A stretch of 64,000 nucleotides of DNA from Gymnodinialimonas ceratoperidinii (GCF_019297855.1 NZ_CP079194.1:1785501-1849500), one strand, 5' to 3'; shown: positions 37,622 through 46,674, counted from the stretch's first letter. Translations and numbers: made by a program. The notes: generated by a model from the sequence alone, not told the origin.

Positions 37622-38222
37622 GCAGTCGCGAGAACAGCGTGCCGAGGAAGATCTCGGCCTCGTCCAGCGGATCGCGCGCCTCTCCCAAAACCGCCCTGAT
37701 CTGGGCATCGAAATCGGCATAATGCTGGGTCAGCGACCAGATCGAAAAGATCAGATGATGCGGGTCCGAGGGCGCGATCTTGCCCGCCTCCATCCAGCCG
37801 CGGATAACTTCGGCTTTCTCATCCACCAGAGGGCGCAGATCGGACCGCAGGCCGTCAGACATGCGCGGCGCGCCTTGCACGATTTCTTGCGCGAACAATC
37901 TGGATTCGCGCGGAAAATCGCGGCTCATCTGCAATTTGCGGCGCACGTAGGCGAGCAACTCCTCCTGCGGATCGCCGTCCGCACGCAAGGCCCGCAGAGG
38001 CGCGAGCCACTTGTCCACGAGGCCCGCCAGTAGCGTTACGTGGATCTCTTCCTTCGAGGCAAAGTAATAGAGCAGGTTCGGCTTCGAGAGCCCCGCCTCC
38101 TTGGCGATGGCGTCCAGCGTCGACCCGCGGAAACCATGGGCAGAGAAAACCTCCAGCGCCGCGCCGAGCACGAGGGCGCGGTTTTTTTCCTGGATGCGGG
38201 TGCGGGGTCTGGGAGCGTTCAT
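37611..38222 (-). CDS. rutR: RutR-type TetR family pyrimidine-responsive repressor
   Basis: The 203-residue protein has an N-terminal TetR helix-turn-helix (ALEVFSAHGFRGSTLDAIAK, EAGLSKPNLLYYFASKEEI) and a ligand domain closely like E. coli RutR (VDKWLAPLRAL, KLQMSRDFPRESRLFAQEI, HHLIFSIWSLTQHYADFDAQ). RutR is released from DNA by uracil or thymine. The ATG at 38222 is preferred over an upstream TTG. It lies between the preT-preA-VOC operon and the divergent catabolic/transport operon, both of which have RutR-like operators. Confidence 0.93.
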   Translation of the reverse strand: MNAPRPRTRIQEKNRALVLGAALEVFSAHGFRGSTLDAIAKEAGLSKPNLLYYFASKEEIHVTLLAGLVDKWLAPLRALRADGDPQEELLAYVRRKLQMSRDFPRESRLFAQEIVQGAPRMSDGLRSDLRPLVDEKAEVIRGWMEAGKIAPSDPHHLIFSIWSLTQHYADFDAQIRAVLGEARDPLDEAEIFLGTLFSRLLTP

Positions 38223-38348
38223 CGGTCTGCCTGTATTTTTGGTGCCCAATAGCGCGGCAGATGCCCCGTTGAAATGGTTAAACCGTCCAACTTGGAGGGG
38301 CGAGGCGCCGCGACGCGAATGTTTGTGACTGCAAATGGATCGTTAACG

Positions 38349-38376
38349 TTGACTGGCACGATTCATTTGCTAGCGT
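38349..38376 (+). promoter_or_regulatory. Candidate promoter of the pyrimidine catabolic operon
   Basis: TTGACT (38349-38354) and TAGCGT (38371-38376) are 16 bp apart. The RutR operator begins 4 bases after the -10 box, covering the expected transcription start. Confidence 0.45.
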
Positions 38377-38380
38377 GCTC

Positions 38381-38396
38381 TTGACCATTTGGTCAA
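38381..38396. promoter_or_regulatory. Exact RutR operator
   Basis: TTGACCATTTGGTCAA is a perfect palindrome around two bases and matches the E. coli RutR consensus TTGACCA-NN-TGGTCAA at every specified base. It lies 68 bp before the aminotransferase ATG and 158 bp before the divergent rutR start, so it can control the catabolic operon and possibly rutR itself. Confidence 0.9.
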
Positions 38397-38464
38397 AAGA
38401 TTTCGCGCAACACGCGTGTGACTTAAAAATCATGCCGCCTCGATCAGGGGCAGGGGGAATAGCC

Positions 38465-39796
38465 ATGGCTCTCGACCGCAGCAACCCGGTCCCCAACGAC
38501 CTCAGCGCCTTCTGGATGCCGTTTTCGTCCAATCGCCAGTTCAAGAAGCAGCCGCGGATGTTCGTGGGCGCGGACAAGATGCATTACACCACCGCCGACG
38601 GGCGGCAGGTGCTGGACGGTACCGCCGGCCTTTGGTGCTGCAACGCGGGCCACAACCAGCCGCGCATTGTCGAGGCGATCCAGAAGCAGGCCGCCGAGAT
38701 GGATTACGCGCCGGCCTTCCAGATGGGTCACCCCAAGGCGTTTGAGCTCGCCAACCGCCTGCGCGACATGGCGCCCAAGCCTTTCGAGCATGTTTTCTAC
38801 ACCAACTCCGGCTCGGAAAGCGTTGAGACCGCTCTGAAAATCGCCATCGCCTACCAGCGCGCCATCGGCCAAGGCTCCCGTACCCGGCTGATCGGGCGCG
38901 AGCGGGGCTATCATGGTGTGAACTTCGGCGGCATCAGCGTGGGCGGCATCGTCAACAACCGCAAGGTGTTCGGCTCACTCCTGACCGGCGTGGACCACCT
39001 GCCGCATACGCATCTGCCGGACCAGAACCGCTTCGTGAAGGGTCAGCCCGAACATGGCGCGCATCTGGCCGAAGAACTCGAGCGGATCGTGGCGCTCCAC
39101 GGCGCCGAGACCATCGCGGCCTGCATCGTCGAACCGATGGCAGGCTCCACCGGCGTGCTGATGCCGCCCAAGGGCTACCTCGAGAAGCTGCGCGAGATCT
39201 GCACGAAGCACGGCATCATCCTTATCTTCGACGAGGTGATCACCGGCTTTGGGCGTCTGGGCTCCAGCTTCGCGGCTGAGCATTACAACGTGATGCCGGA
39301 CCTCATCACCACCGCCAAGGGCCTGACGAATGGTGTCATTCCCATGGGCGCGGTGCTGGCGACTAAAGAGATCCACGACGCCTTCATGACCGGGCCGGAG
39401 CACCTGATCGAGCTCTTCCACGGGTACACCTATTCCGGCAATCCCGTCGCCTCGGCCGCCGGACTCGCGACGCTGGAGACGTACAAGGAGGATGGCCTGT
39501 TTGAGCGCGCGGCCGAACTGGCACCCTATTGGGCCGACGGGGTCCACTCCCTGCGCGATTGCCCCCATGTGATCGACATCCGGTCCGAGGGTCTGATCGG
39601 CGCGATCGAGCTGGAGCCCATCGCGAGCGAGCCGACCAAGCGCGCCTTCCAGGCGTTCCTCGACTGCTATGACAAGGGCGTTTTGATCCGGACTACGGGT
39701 GACATCATCGCCATGTCCCCGCCGCTCATCATCTCGAAAAGCGAAATAGATCAACTGTTTGGCACCCTGCGCGACGTGTTGCAAAACTTGCAGTAG
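38465..39796 (+). CDS. Class III omega-aminotransferase (probable beta-alanine transaminase)
   Basis: The 443-residue PLP enzyme shows GTAGLWCCNAGHNQPRIVEA, TNSGSESVETALKIA, IVEPMAGSTG, the PLP aspartate in IFDEVITGFGR (D256) and the PLP lysine in TTAKGLTNG (K285). It resembles beta-alanine/omega-amino-acid:pyruvate aminotransferases. In this operon it would turn beta-alanine (from uracil) or 3-aminoisobutyrate (from thymine) into the semialdehyde; that role is inferred from context. A G-rich ribosome site (GGGGGA) lies 6 bases before the ATG. It is the first gene after the RutR operator. Confidence 0.9.
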   Translation: MALDRSNPVPNDLSAFWMPFSSNRQFKKQPRMFVGADKMHYTTADGRQVLDGTAGLWCCNAGHNQPRIVEAIQKQAAEMDYAPAFQMGHPKAFELANRLRDMAPKPFEHVFYTNSGSESVETALKIAIAYQRAIGQGSRTRLIGRERGYHGVNFGGISVGGIVNNRKVFGSLLTGVDHLPHTHLPDQNRFVKGQPEHGAHLAEELERIVALHGAETIAACIVEPMAGSTGVLMPPKGYLEKLREICTKHGIILIFDEVITGFGRLGSSFAAEHYNVMPDLITTAKGLTNGVIPMGAVLATKEIHDAFMTGPEHLIELFHGYTYSGNPVASAAGLATLETYKEDGLFERAAELAPYWADGVHSLRDCPHVIDIRSEGLIGAIELEPIASEPTKRAFQAFLDCYDKGVLIRTTGDIIAMSPPLIISKSEIDQLFGTLRDVLQNLQ

Positions 39797-39845
39797 AACG
39801 TCGAGCGCCTCTCCGACCAAAGCCAGCATCCGAAGGACCACCACC

Positions 39846-41096
39846 ATGCCAGCCCCCGCAGAAAACATGAAAATCAACGGCGAGCGTCTTTGGGACAGCC
39901 TGATGGAGATGGCCAAGATCGGGCCGGGCATCGCGGGTGGCAACAATCGTCAGACCCTGACCGACGAGGACAGCGAGGGGCGGCACCTGTTCAAGAAATG
40001 GTGTGACGACGCGGGCTGCACCATGGGCGTCGACCAGATGGGCAATATGTTTGCGCGCCGCGAGGGCACCGACCCCGACGCGCTGCCGGTCTACGTGGGC
40101 AGCCACCTCGACACGCAGCCCACGGGCGGAAAATACGATGGCGTTTTGGGCGTGCTCGGCGGGTTGGAGATCATCCGCACGATGAATGATCTCGGTATCA
40201 AGACAAAGCACCCGATCGTGGTGACCAACTGGACCAACGAGGAGGGCACCCGCTACGCCCCCGCCATGTTGGCCTCGGGCGTTTTCGCCGGCAAGCACAC
40301 GCAGGAATGGGCCTATGACAAGGTCGACGCGCAGGGCAAACGCTTCGGCGACGAGTTGGAGCGGATCGGCTGGAAGGGCGAGGAGAAAGTGGGCGACCGC
40401 AAGATGCACGCCTTCTTCGAGTTGCATATCGAACAGGGCCCGATCCTTGAGGCCGAGGGCAAGGACGTGGGCGTCGTGACCCACGGGCAGGGCCTGCGCT
40501 GGATCGAATGCACGATCACCGGCAAGGAAAGCCACACCGGCTCCACCCCGATGCACATGCGCAAGAACGCGGGCCGGGGCCTCGCGCTGGTGACCGAGCT
40601 GGTGCACGAGATCGCGATGAAGAACCAGCCCAACGCCGTGGGCGCCATCGGCCATATCGACGTCTACCCGAACTCCCGCAACATCATTCCGGGCAAGGTT
40701 GTCTTCACCATCGACATGCGCACGCACATTCTCGACAAGCTCGAAGGCATGGTCGCGGAGCTGATGGAACGCGCGCCGAAGCTCTGCGAAGACATCGAGG
40801 TGAGCTTCGAGGCCGAGATCGTCGGCCAGTTCAATCCGCCGGCCTTCGACGAGGGCTGCGTGCAGGCGATCCGACAAGCGGCTGAAAGGCTTGGCTATTC
40901 TCACATGGATATCGTATCCGGGGCAGGGCACGATGCGTGCTGGATAAACGACGTGGCCCCGACGGCGATGGTGATGTGTCCCTGTGTGGACGGTCTGAGC
41001 CATAACGAGGCCGAGGAAATCAGCCCGGAATGGGCGGCGGCTGGCGCAAACGTCTTGTTTCACGCGGTCGTAGAGACGGCGGAGATAACGACATGA
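39846..41096 (+). CDS. M20-family N-carbamoyl-amino-acid hydrolase (probable beta-ureidopropionase)
   Basis: The 416-residue zinc hydrolase belongs to the hydantoinase/carbamoylase branch. Metal-ligand motifs are VGSHLDTQPTGGKYDG (H87, D98), NEEGTRYAPAM (E132/E133), HIEQGPILE and, near the end, SGAGHDACW and LSHNEAEEI. With a dihydropyrimidinase two genes downstream, hydrolysis of N-carbamoyl-beta-alanine to beta-alanine, CO2 and ammonia is the likely reaction. AAGGA lies about 9 bases before the ATG at 39846. The stop overlaps the next start (ATGA). Confidence 0.93.
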   Translation: MPAPAENMKINGERLWDSLMEMAKIGPGIAGGNNRQTLTDEDSEGRHLFKKWCDDAGCTMGVDQMGNMFARREGTDPDALPVYVGSHLDTQPTGGKYDGVLGVLGGLEIIRTMNDLGIKTKHPIVVTNWTNEEGTRYAPAMLASGVFAGKHTQEWAYDKVDAQGKRFGDELERIGWKGEEKVGDRKMHAFFELHIEQGPILEAEGKDVGVVTHGQGLRWIECTITGKESHTGSTPMHMRKNAGRGLALVTELVHEIAMKNQPNAVGAIGHIDVYPNSRNIIPGKVVFTIDMRTHILDKLEGMVAELMERAPKLCEDIEVSFEAEIVGQFNPPAFDEGCVQAIRQAAERLGYSHMDIVSGAGHDACWINDVAPTAMVMCPCVDGLSHNEAEEISPEWAAAGANVLFHAVVETAEITT

Positions 41097-41347
41097 ATTC
41101 AAAGATTTGGCTGGCCATTGCGGCAACATCGATCCTTTCGGGCTGCGTCACGCCGACCCCGGTGGGCGAGACCGAGGCGCTGCCGCCCGAGGTCCTGGCG
41201 CTTGTCGCGCCGGGGCAGGACACCTCGACGGTGCGCCTGCAGGACGATGGCTGCTACTGGTACCTGCACAATAACGTGGTCGAAAGCGTCTACATCCCGC
41301 TTCTGACCCGCGACCAGCGGATGATCTGCGTGGTGGCACAAAGGTAA
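41093..41347 (+). CDS. Small lipoprotein inside the pyrimidine operon
   Basis: This 84-residue protein starts at an ATG overlapping the carbamoylase stop (ATGA). MNSKIWLAIAATSILSGC is a lipoprotein signal with lipidation expected at C18. The mature part has two more cysteines in DGCYWYLHNN and MICVV, possibly a disulfide. I do not recognise a family. Coupled translation with catabolic genes is unusual for an envelope lipoprotein; it could assist the ABC importer or simply be a passenger. Confidence 0.8.
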   Translation: MNSKIWLAIAATSILSGCVTPTPVGETEALPPEVLALVAPGQDTSTVRLQDDGCYWYLHNNVVESVYIPLLTRDQRMICVVAQR

Positions 41348-41370
41348 ACGACGTTAACCAAGGGGGTTTC

Positions 41371-42834
41371 ATGAGCAAGGTTATCAAGGGCGGCACGATC
41401 GTAACCGCGGACCGGCAATGGACGGCGGACGTGTTGATCGAGGGCGAGAAGATCGCCGAGATCGGAGAGAACCTGCGCGGCGATGAAGTGATCGACGCCG
41501 AGGGCGCTTACGTGATTCCCGGCGGGATCGACCCCCACACCCACTTGGAAATGCCTTTCATGGGCACCACGGCGGCGGAGACATTCGAGACCGGCACCTT
41601 CGCCGCCGCCGCCGGGGGCACCACCATGCTGGTGGACTTCTGCCTGCCCGGCGAGGATGGCTCGCTTCTGAACGCCATCGACGCGTGGGATCGCAAATCG
41701 AAGGACCAGATCTGCGTCGACATCTCCTACCACATGGCAATCACTGGCTGGTCCGAGAAGATCTTCGAAGAGATGGCCTCGGTCGTGAACGAGCGTGGCA
41801 TCAACACCTTCAAGCATTTCATGGCCTACAAGGGCGCGCTGATGATTGAGGACGACGAGATGTTCGCCTCCTTCAAGCGCTGCGCCGAGTTGGGCGCGCT
41901 GCCGCTGGTCCATGCCGAGAACGGCGACATCGTGGCCGAGCTGCAGCAGAAATATATGGAAATGGGCATCACCGGGCCCGAGGGCCACGCCTATTCCCGC
42001 CCGCCCGAGGTGGAAGGCGAGGCCGCCAACCGCGCGATCATGATCGCGGACGCCGCCGGCACGCCGCTCTACATCGTTCATGTCTCTTGCGAGCAGGCCC
42101 ACGAGGCGATCCGCCGCGCGCGCCAGAAGGGGATGCGTGTTTTCGGTGAGCCGTTGATCCAGCACCTGACGCTGGACGAGAGCGAGTATTTCAACAAGGA
42201 CTGGCAATATGCCGCGCGCCGGGTGATGTCGCCGCCGTTCCGCTCGAAGGAGCACCAGGACGGGCTCTGGGCTGGCCTCGCAGCCGGCTCGCTGCAGGTG
42301 GTGGCCACGGACCACGCCGCCTTCACCGACGAGCAGAAGCGCATGGGCGTCGACAACTTCGGGATGATCCCCAATGGAACCGGCGGGCTTGAGGAGCGGA
42401 TGGCGATGCTCTGGACCCAAGGGGTCGAGACCGGCCGTTTGACACCGGAGGAATTCGTCGCGGTGACGTCATCGAACATCGCCAAGATCCTCAACATTTA
42501 CCCGATGAAGGGCGGCATCAACGTCGGTGGCGACGCCGATATCGTGGTCTGGGACCCGAAACTGGGCCGCACGATCTCTACGGCGACGGCGAAATCCATC
42601 CTTGATTACAACGTCTTCGAGGGCATGGAAGTAAGCGCCTCACCCCGCTACACGCTCTCGCGCGGGGATGTGGTCTGGGCGGCGGGGCAAAACAGCCAGC
42701 CGCAGCCGGGCCGGGGCCGCTTCGTCAAGCGCCCGCCAGCGGCCAGCGCGTCGAAGGCTCTGTCGAAGTGGAAGTCGCTCAACACGCCCCGCAAGATCGA
42801 GCGTGATCCGATGAACATTCCGGCGGGGGTGTAA
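41371..42834 (+). CDS. hydA: Dihydropyrimidinase (D-hydantoinase)
   Basis: The enzyme opens dihydrouracil or dihydrothymine to the N-carbamoyl-beta-amino acid. The 487-residue amidohydrolase has the metal motif GGIDPHTHLEMPF (H56, H58), the carbamylated lysine in FMAYKG (K154), LVHAENGD, YIVHVSCEQA and ATDHAAF. An extra C-terminal stretch of basic and serine-rich residues (KRPPAASASKALSKWKSL) trails the fold. It lies 23 bp after the lipoprotein gene and 66 bp before the ABC ATPase. Confidence 0.95.
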   Translation: MSKVIKGGTIVTADRQWTADVLIEGEKIAEIGENLRGDEVIDAEGAYVIPGGIDPHTHLEMPFMGTTAAETFETGTFAAAAGGTTMLVDFCLPGEDGSLLNAIDAWDRKSKDQICVDISYHMAITGWSEKIFEEMASVVNERGINTFKHFMAYKGALMIEDDEMFASFKRCAELGALPLVHAENGDIVAELQQKYMEMGITGPEGHAYSRPPEVEGEAANRAIMIADAAGTPLYIVHVSCEQAHEAIRRARQKGMRVFGEPLIQHLTLDESEYFNKDWQYAARRVMSPPFRSKEHQDGLWAGLAAGSLQVVATDHAAFTDEQKRMGVDNFGMIPNGTGGLEERMAMLWTQGVETGRLTPEEFVAVTSSNIAKILNIYPMKGGINVGGDADIVVWDPKLGRTISTATAKSILDYNVFEGMEVSASPRYTLSRGDVVWAAGQNSQPQPGRGRFVKRPPAASASKALSKWKSLNTPRKIERDPMNIPAGV

Positions 42835-42900
42835 GCGCGTGCGGTCAGCCTTTGCCGATCAGACGCGTCGCGGCCCTTTCGCCATAGCGGGGGCCGCACG

Positions 42901-43728
42901 ATGAACCAGGTTTCGACCACGCAGTTTACCGGAGAGGGCGCTTTGGACACCACTTCCCCCGTCATCCAGGCCAAGTCGCTCGACCTGACGTTCCCCACCA
43001 ACGATGGGCCGGTCCACGCGCTCTCGGACGTGTCGCTGGACATCAACAAGGGTGATTTCGTCTCCTTCATCGGGCCCTCGGGCTGCGGCAAGACCACCTT
43101 CCTGCGCACCATCGCGGCGCTGGAGCAGCCCACGGGCGGCACGGTCACGGTCAACGGCATGACCCCTGACGAGGCGCGTCGCGCGCGGGCCTATGGCTAT
43201 GTTTTCCAGGCCGCGGGGCTCTACCCCTGGCGGACGATCGAGAAGAACATCAAGCTGCCCTTGGAGATCATGGGATATTCCGCCAGCGACCAGCAGGAGA
43301 GGGCCGACCGTGTCCTGCAACTGGTTGATCTGGAAGGCTTCGGCAAGAAATTTCCGTGGCAGCTCTCGGGCGGGATGCAGCAGCGCGCCTCCATCGCGCG
43401 GGCGCTGGCCTTCGATGCCGACATCCTGCTGATGGACGAGCCCTTCGGCGCGCTGGACGAGATCGTGCGCGACCGGCTGAACGAGGAGTTGCTGAAACTC
43501 TGGGCGCGGACCGAGAAGACCATCGGCTTCGTCACCCACTCGATCCCCGAGGCGGTCTACCTCTCCACCAAGATCGTCGTCATGTCGCCGCGCCCCGGCC
43601 GGATCACCGACGTGATCGAAAGCGATCTGCCCCGCGAGCGGCCTCTCGAGATCCGCGACACGCCCGAGTTCCTGGCGCTGGCGCACCGGGTGCGCGAAGG
43701 CCTGCGCGAGGGCCATGCCTATGAGTGA
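42901..43728 (+). CDS. ABC transporter ATP-binding protein (nitrate/taurine/pyrimidine-type)
   Basis: A 275-residue ATPase of the NitD/TauB/SsuB group. It has Walker A GPSGCGKTT, Q-loop YVFQAAGLYPW, the ABC signature LSGGMQQRASIARAL, Walker B ILLMDEPFGALD and the switch histidine in FVTHSIPEA. It powers the importer formed by the next two permeases and the binding protein. Its end overlaps the first permease gene by 8 bp. Position in a RutR-controlled operon points to a pyrimidine or breakdown product as substrate. Confidence 0.93.
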   Translation: MNQVSTTQFTGEGALDTTSPVIQAKSLDLTFPTNDGPVHALSDVSLDINKGDFVSFIGPSGCGKTTFLRTIAALEQPTGGTVTVNGMTPDEARRARAYGYVFQAAGLYPWRTIEKNIKLPLEIMGYSASDQQERADRVLQLVDLEGFGKKFPWQLSGGMQQRASIARALAFDADILLMDEPFGALDEIVRDRLNEELLKLWARTEKTIGFVTHSIPEAVYLSTKIVVMSPRPGRITDVIESDLPRERPLEIRDTPEFLALAHRVREGLREGHAYE

Positions 43729-44683
43729 CGCGGCATCGGCATCGGCGGTCGAGGCCGCCCCCTGCGCCTTCTGCCTCGCCATGCGCCGCGCAGCCGGTGC
43801 GGTGCTGCCGATCCTCGTCGTCGTCGGGGTCATCATCGCGATCTGGTACGCCGCAGCCTGGAACATGAACCGGCATTGGACGCTGGATCAGGCCGAGCGT
43901 CGCGGAGTGGAGATTACCGCCACCGAGTTGTTCACCGACACCATGTGGCAGGAACGCCCCCGACTTCCCGCGCCGCATCAGGTGGCGATCGAGCTGTGGA
44001 ATACCACCGCCGGCGAGGCGATGTTCCGCGAGCGGCGTGGAGAGCTTCGGCCCAACCCGCGCAGCCTGTTCTTCCATGCGTTTCAAACCCTTGCACCAAC
44101 GATGCTCGGCTTCGTCATCGGCACGCTGGCGGGCATGGCGCTTGCCATTGCCATCGTCCACAATCGCGCGATGGACATGAGCGTGATGCCCTGGGCCATC
44201 GCCTCGCAGACCATTCCGATCCTCGCCATCGCGCCCATCGTCATCGTGGTGCTGAACGCGGTGGGGCTGGTTGGACTGGTGCCGAAATCCCTGATCTCGG
44301 CCTATCTTTCTTTCTTCCCGGTGGTCGTGGGCATGGTGAAGGGCCTGCGCAGTCCCGGCGCGATGGATCTCGACCTGCTGCGGACCTATTCGGCCAGCCG
44401 TGCGCAGACCTTCTGGAAGCTGCGTCTACCGGCCTCGGTGCCCTTCCTCTTCGCCTCGCTGAAGGTGGGCATTGCCGCCGCACTGGTCGGCACCATCGTG
44501 GCGGAGCTGCCGACGGGCGCCCGCTTCGGCCTTGGCGCGCGGCTCTTGACCGGGAGCTACTACGGCCAGACGATCCAGATCTGGAGCGCGCTTTTCATGG
44601 CCGCGATCTGCGCCGCCATACTGGTGAGCCTCCTCGGCTTGGCCGAGCGGAGCACGCTCAAGCGGATGGGGCTGGATCGATGA
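43721..44683 (+). CDS. ABC transporter permease 1
   Basis: The 320-residue permease has an N-terminal helix (GAVLPILVVVGVIIAIWYAAA), an unusually long periplasmic insert of about 70 residues (WNMNRHWTLDQAERRGVEIT to RRGELRPNPRS), then the usual BPD_transp_1 helices with the ATPase-contact loop in LLRTYSASRAQTFWKLRLPAS. The ATG at 43721 has GAGGG 7 bases upstream; one at 43715 is possible. It overlaps the second permease gene by ATGA. Confidence 0.9.
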   Translation: MSDAASASAVEAAPCAFCLAMRRAAGAVLPILVVVGVIIAIWYAAAWNMNRHWTLDQAERRGVEITATELFTDTMWQERPRLPAPHQVAIELWNTTAGEAMFRERRGELRPNPRSLFFHAFQTLAPTMLGFVIGTLAGMALAIAIVHNRAMDMSVMPWAIASQTIPILAIAPIVIVVLNAVGLVGLVPKSLISAYLSFFPVVVGMVKGLRSPGAMDLDLLRTYSASRAQTFWKLRLPASVPFLFASLKVGIAAALVGTIVAELPTGARFGLGARLLTGSYYGQTIQIWSALFMAAICAAILVSLLGLAERSTLKRMGLDR

Positions 44684-45612
44684 CGCAGATGCTGAACCTC
44701 CCTCGCATGATTGCCTGGCTCGGACTGGCGGCGATCCTTCTGTTTCCGCTCCTGCTGCCGAACGCCGAGGCCGGGCGCAATCTGCAGGTCATCCTTGCGG
44801 TCTGGGTGATGTTCTGGGGCGTCAACGTCTTGCTCGCGTCGCGGTCATGGCCCTTCGCACGCCTGTTGGTCCCGGTGATCTTTGGCGCCACGCTGTTGAT
44901 TTTGTGGCAAATGATCGTGGTGCGGTTCGAGATCTCGCCGGTCATTCTGCCGGCACCCACGGACATCGCCGCGGCCTTCATGTCGAACCTCCCCACGCTC
45001 TGGGTCGATTTCGTCCAGACCATCGTGCGCGGCGCATTGGTGGGCTACGTTCTGGGCTGCGGCATCGCGATCCTCGCCGCATTGGCGATTGATCGCAGCC
45101 CGTTCCTGCAGAAAGGCCTTCTGCCGGTCGGCAACTTCATCGCCGCGCTGCCGATCGTGGGCACCGCGCCCATCCTCGTGATGTGGTATGGCTTCGGGCC
45201 CTCGTCAAAAGTCGCCGTGGTTGTGGCGATGGTCTTCTTCCCGATGCTCGTCAACGCGGTGCAGGGCCTGAAGGAAAGCGACGCGATCCAGCGCGATCTG
45301 ATGCACACCTACGCGGCGAGCTATTGGCAGACGCTGTTGAAACTCCGGCTGCCGACCGCGCTCCCCTTCCTGTTCAACGGGTTGAAAATCTGCACGACCC
45401 TTGCGCTTATCGGGGCGATTGTGGCTGAATTTTTTGGCTCACCCACGGTTGGGATGGGTTTTCGGATCAAGATCGAGGTCGGACGTCTGGCCATGGACAT
45501 GGTCTGGGCCGAGATTGCGGTCGCGGCCCTCGCGGGCTCTGGCCTCTACGGGCTGATGGCGCTGTTGGAGCGCAAACTGACATTCTGGCACCCGTCACAA
45601 AGGCGGGGCTGA
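44680..45612 (+). CDS. ABC transporter permease 2
   Basis: The 310-residue inner-membrane protein has hydrophobic helices from the start (MIAWLGLAAILLFPLLLPNA) and the coupling loop DLMHTYAASYWQTLLKLRLPTALPF-like near residue 215. It pairs with permease 1 to form the channel. The ATG overlaps the preceding stop (ATGA), which fixes the start despite a longer open frame reaching back to 43876. Confidence 0.92.
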   Translation: MTQMLNLPRMIAWLGLAAILLFPLLLPNAEAGRNLQVILAVWVMFWGVNVLLASRSWPFARLLVPVIFGATLLILWQMIVVRFEISPVILPAPTDIAAAFMSNLPTLWVDFVQTIVRGALVGYVLGCGIAILAALAIDRSPFLQKGLLPVGNFIAALPIVGTAPILVMWYGFGPSSKVAVVVAMVFFPMLVNAVQGLKESDAIQRDLMHTYAASYWQTLLKLRLPTALPFLFNGLKICTTLALIGAIVAEFFGSPTVGMGFRIKIEVGRLAMDMVWAEIAVAALAGSGLYGLMALLERKLTFWHPSQRRG

Positions 45613-45650
45613 ACATAATAACAAGACCTACGCAACCTGGAGGGAAAACT

Positions 45651-46646
45651 ATGAAACATCTGACACTTGGCGCCGCGGCGCTGCTGGCAAGCGGAAGCAT
45701 GGCGCTGGCTGACGGCCACGAGGCGGAAGTGAACCTGCAGCTTCAGTGGGTCACGCAATCCCAGTTCGCCGGCTACTACGTGGCGCTCGAGAACGGCTAT
45801 TATGAGGAAGAGGGGTTGAGCGTGAACATCATCCCCGGCGGCCCCGACATCGCCCCGCCGCAAGTGCTTGCCGGCGGCGGCGCGGACGTGATGCTGAACT
45901 GGATGCCCTCGGCCCTCGCAGCGCGCGAAAACGGTCTGCCCGTGGTCAACATCGCGCAGCCTTTCGTGCGCTCCGGTCTGATGCTCACCTGTTGGGCGGA
46001 CAGCGGTATCACGGAGCCGGAAGACCTCGCCGGGCACACCGTCGCCCATTGGTTCTTCGGGAACGAGTATCCGTTCCTGTCCTGGATGTCGCAGCTCGGC
46101 ATCGGCGTCGAAGGCGGCGACGATGGCGTGACGCTGCTTCAGGCAGGCTTCAACGTCGATCCGCTTCTGCAGCGTCAGGCTGACTGCATGTCGACCATGA
46201 CCTACAACGAGTACTGGCAGGTGATCGACGCGGGCGTCTCGCCGGACGAGCTGGTGACCTTCCGTTACGAGGATTACGGCGTTTCGACCCTCGAAGATGG
46301 CATCTGGGCTCTGGAAGAGAACCTCGAAGACCCCGAGTTCGTCGACCGCATGGCGCGTTTCGTGCGGGCCTCCATGCGCGGTTGGGCTTGGGCGGCCGAG
46401 AACCCCGATGAAGCCGCGATGATCGTGCTCGACTACGACGAGACCGGCGCGCAGACCGAAGAGCACCAGCTTCGCATGATGGGCGAGGTCGCCCTGCTTG
46501 TCGAAGGGGGTGACGGCCGACTGGATGAGGAAGCCTATCAGCGCACGGTCGATACCCTGCTGGCGGGCGGCTCGGATCCCGTCATCTCGGAAGCACCCGA
46601 AGGGGCCTTCACCCATGTGGTGACCGACGCGGCACTCGCAGAGTAA
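45651..46646 (+). CDS. NMT1/THI5-like periplasmic substrate-binding protein
   Basis: The 331-residue precursor has a signal peptide (MKHLTLGAAALLASGSMALA) and the family start VNLQLQWVTQSQFAGYYVALENGYYEEEG, as in thiamine-pyrimidine and riboflavin binding proteins (ThiY/RibY). An aromatic-rich binding region is suggested by NWMP, HWFFGNEYPFLSW and YNEYWQ. Together with the two permeases and ATPase it forms an importer; uracil, thymine or a related ring is the likely cargo because of RutR control and gene context. A terminator follows 28 bp after the stop. Confidence 0.92.
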   Translation: MKHLTLGAAALLASGSMALADGHEAEVNLQLQWVTQSQFAGYYVALENGYYEEEGLSVNIIPGGPDIAPPQVLAGGGADVMLNWMPSALAARENGLPVVNIAQPFVRSGLMLTCWADSGITEPEDLAGHTVAHWFFGNEYPFLSWMSQLGIGVEGGDDGVTLLQAGFNVDPLLQRQADCMSTMTYNEYWQVIDAGVSPDELVTFRYEDYGVSTLEDGIWALEENLEDPEFVDRMARFVRASMRGWAWAAENPDEAAMIVLDYDETGAQTEEHQLRMMGEVALLVEGGDGRLDEEAYQRTVDTLLAGGSDPVISEAPEGAFTHVVTDAALAE

Positions 46647-46674
46647 CCCAAGGCAGCAGGCAGTAGCTTGCTTG

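Noticed and set aside
43876..45612. 578-codon frame suggesting a large fusion ending in permease 2
   Set aside because: The first 268 codons run out of frame through permease 1. The ATGA overlap at 44680 marks the real permease 2 start.
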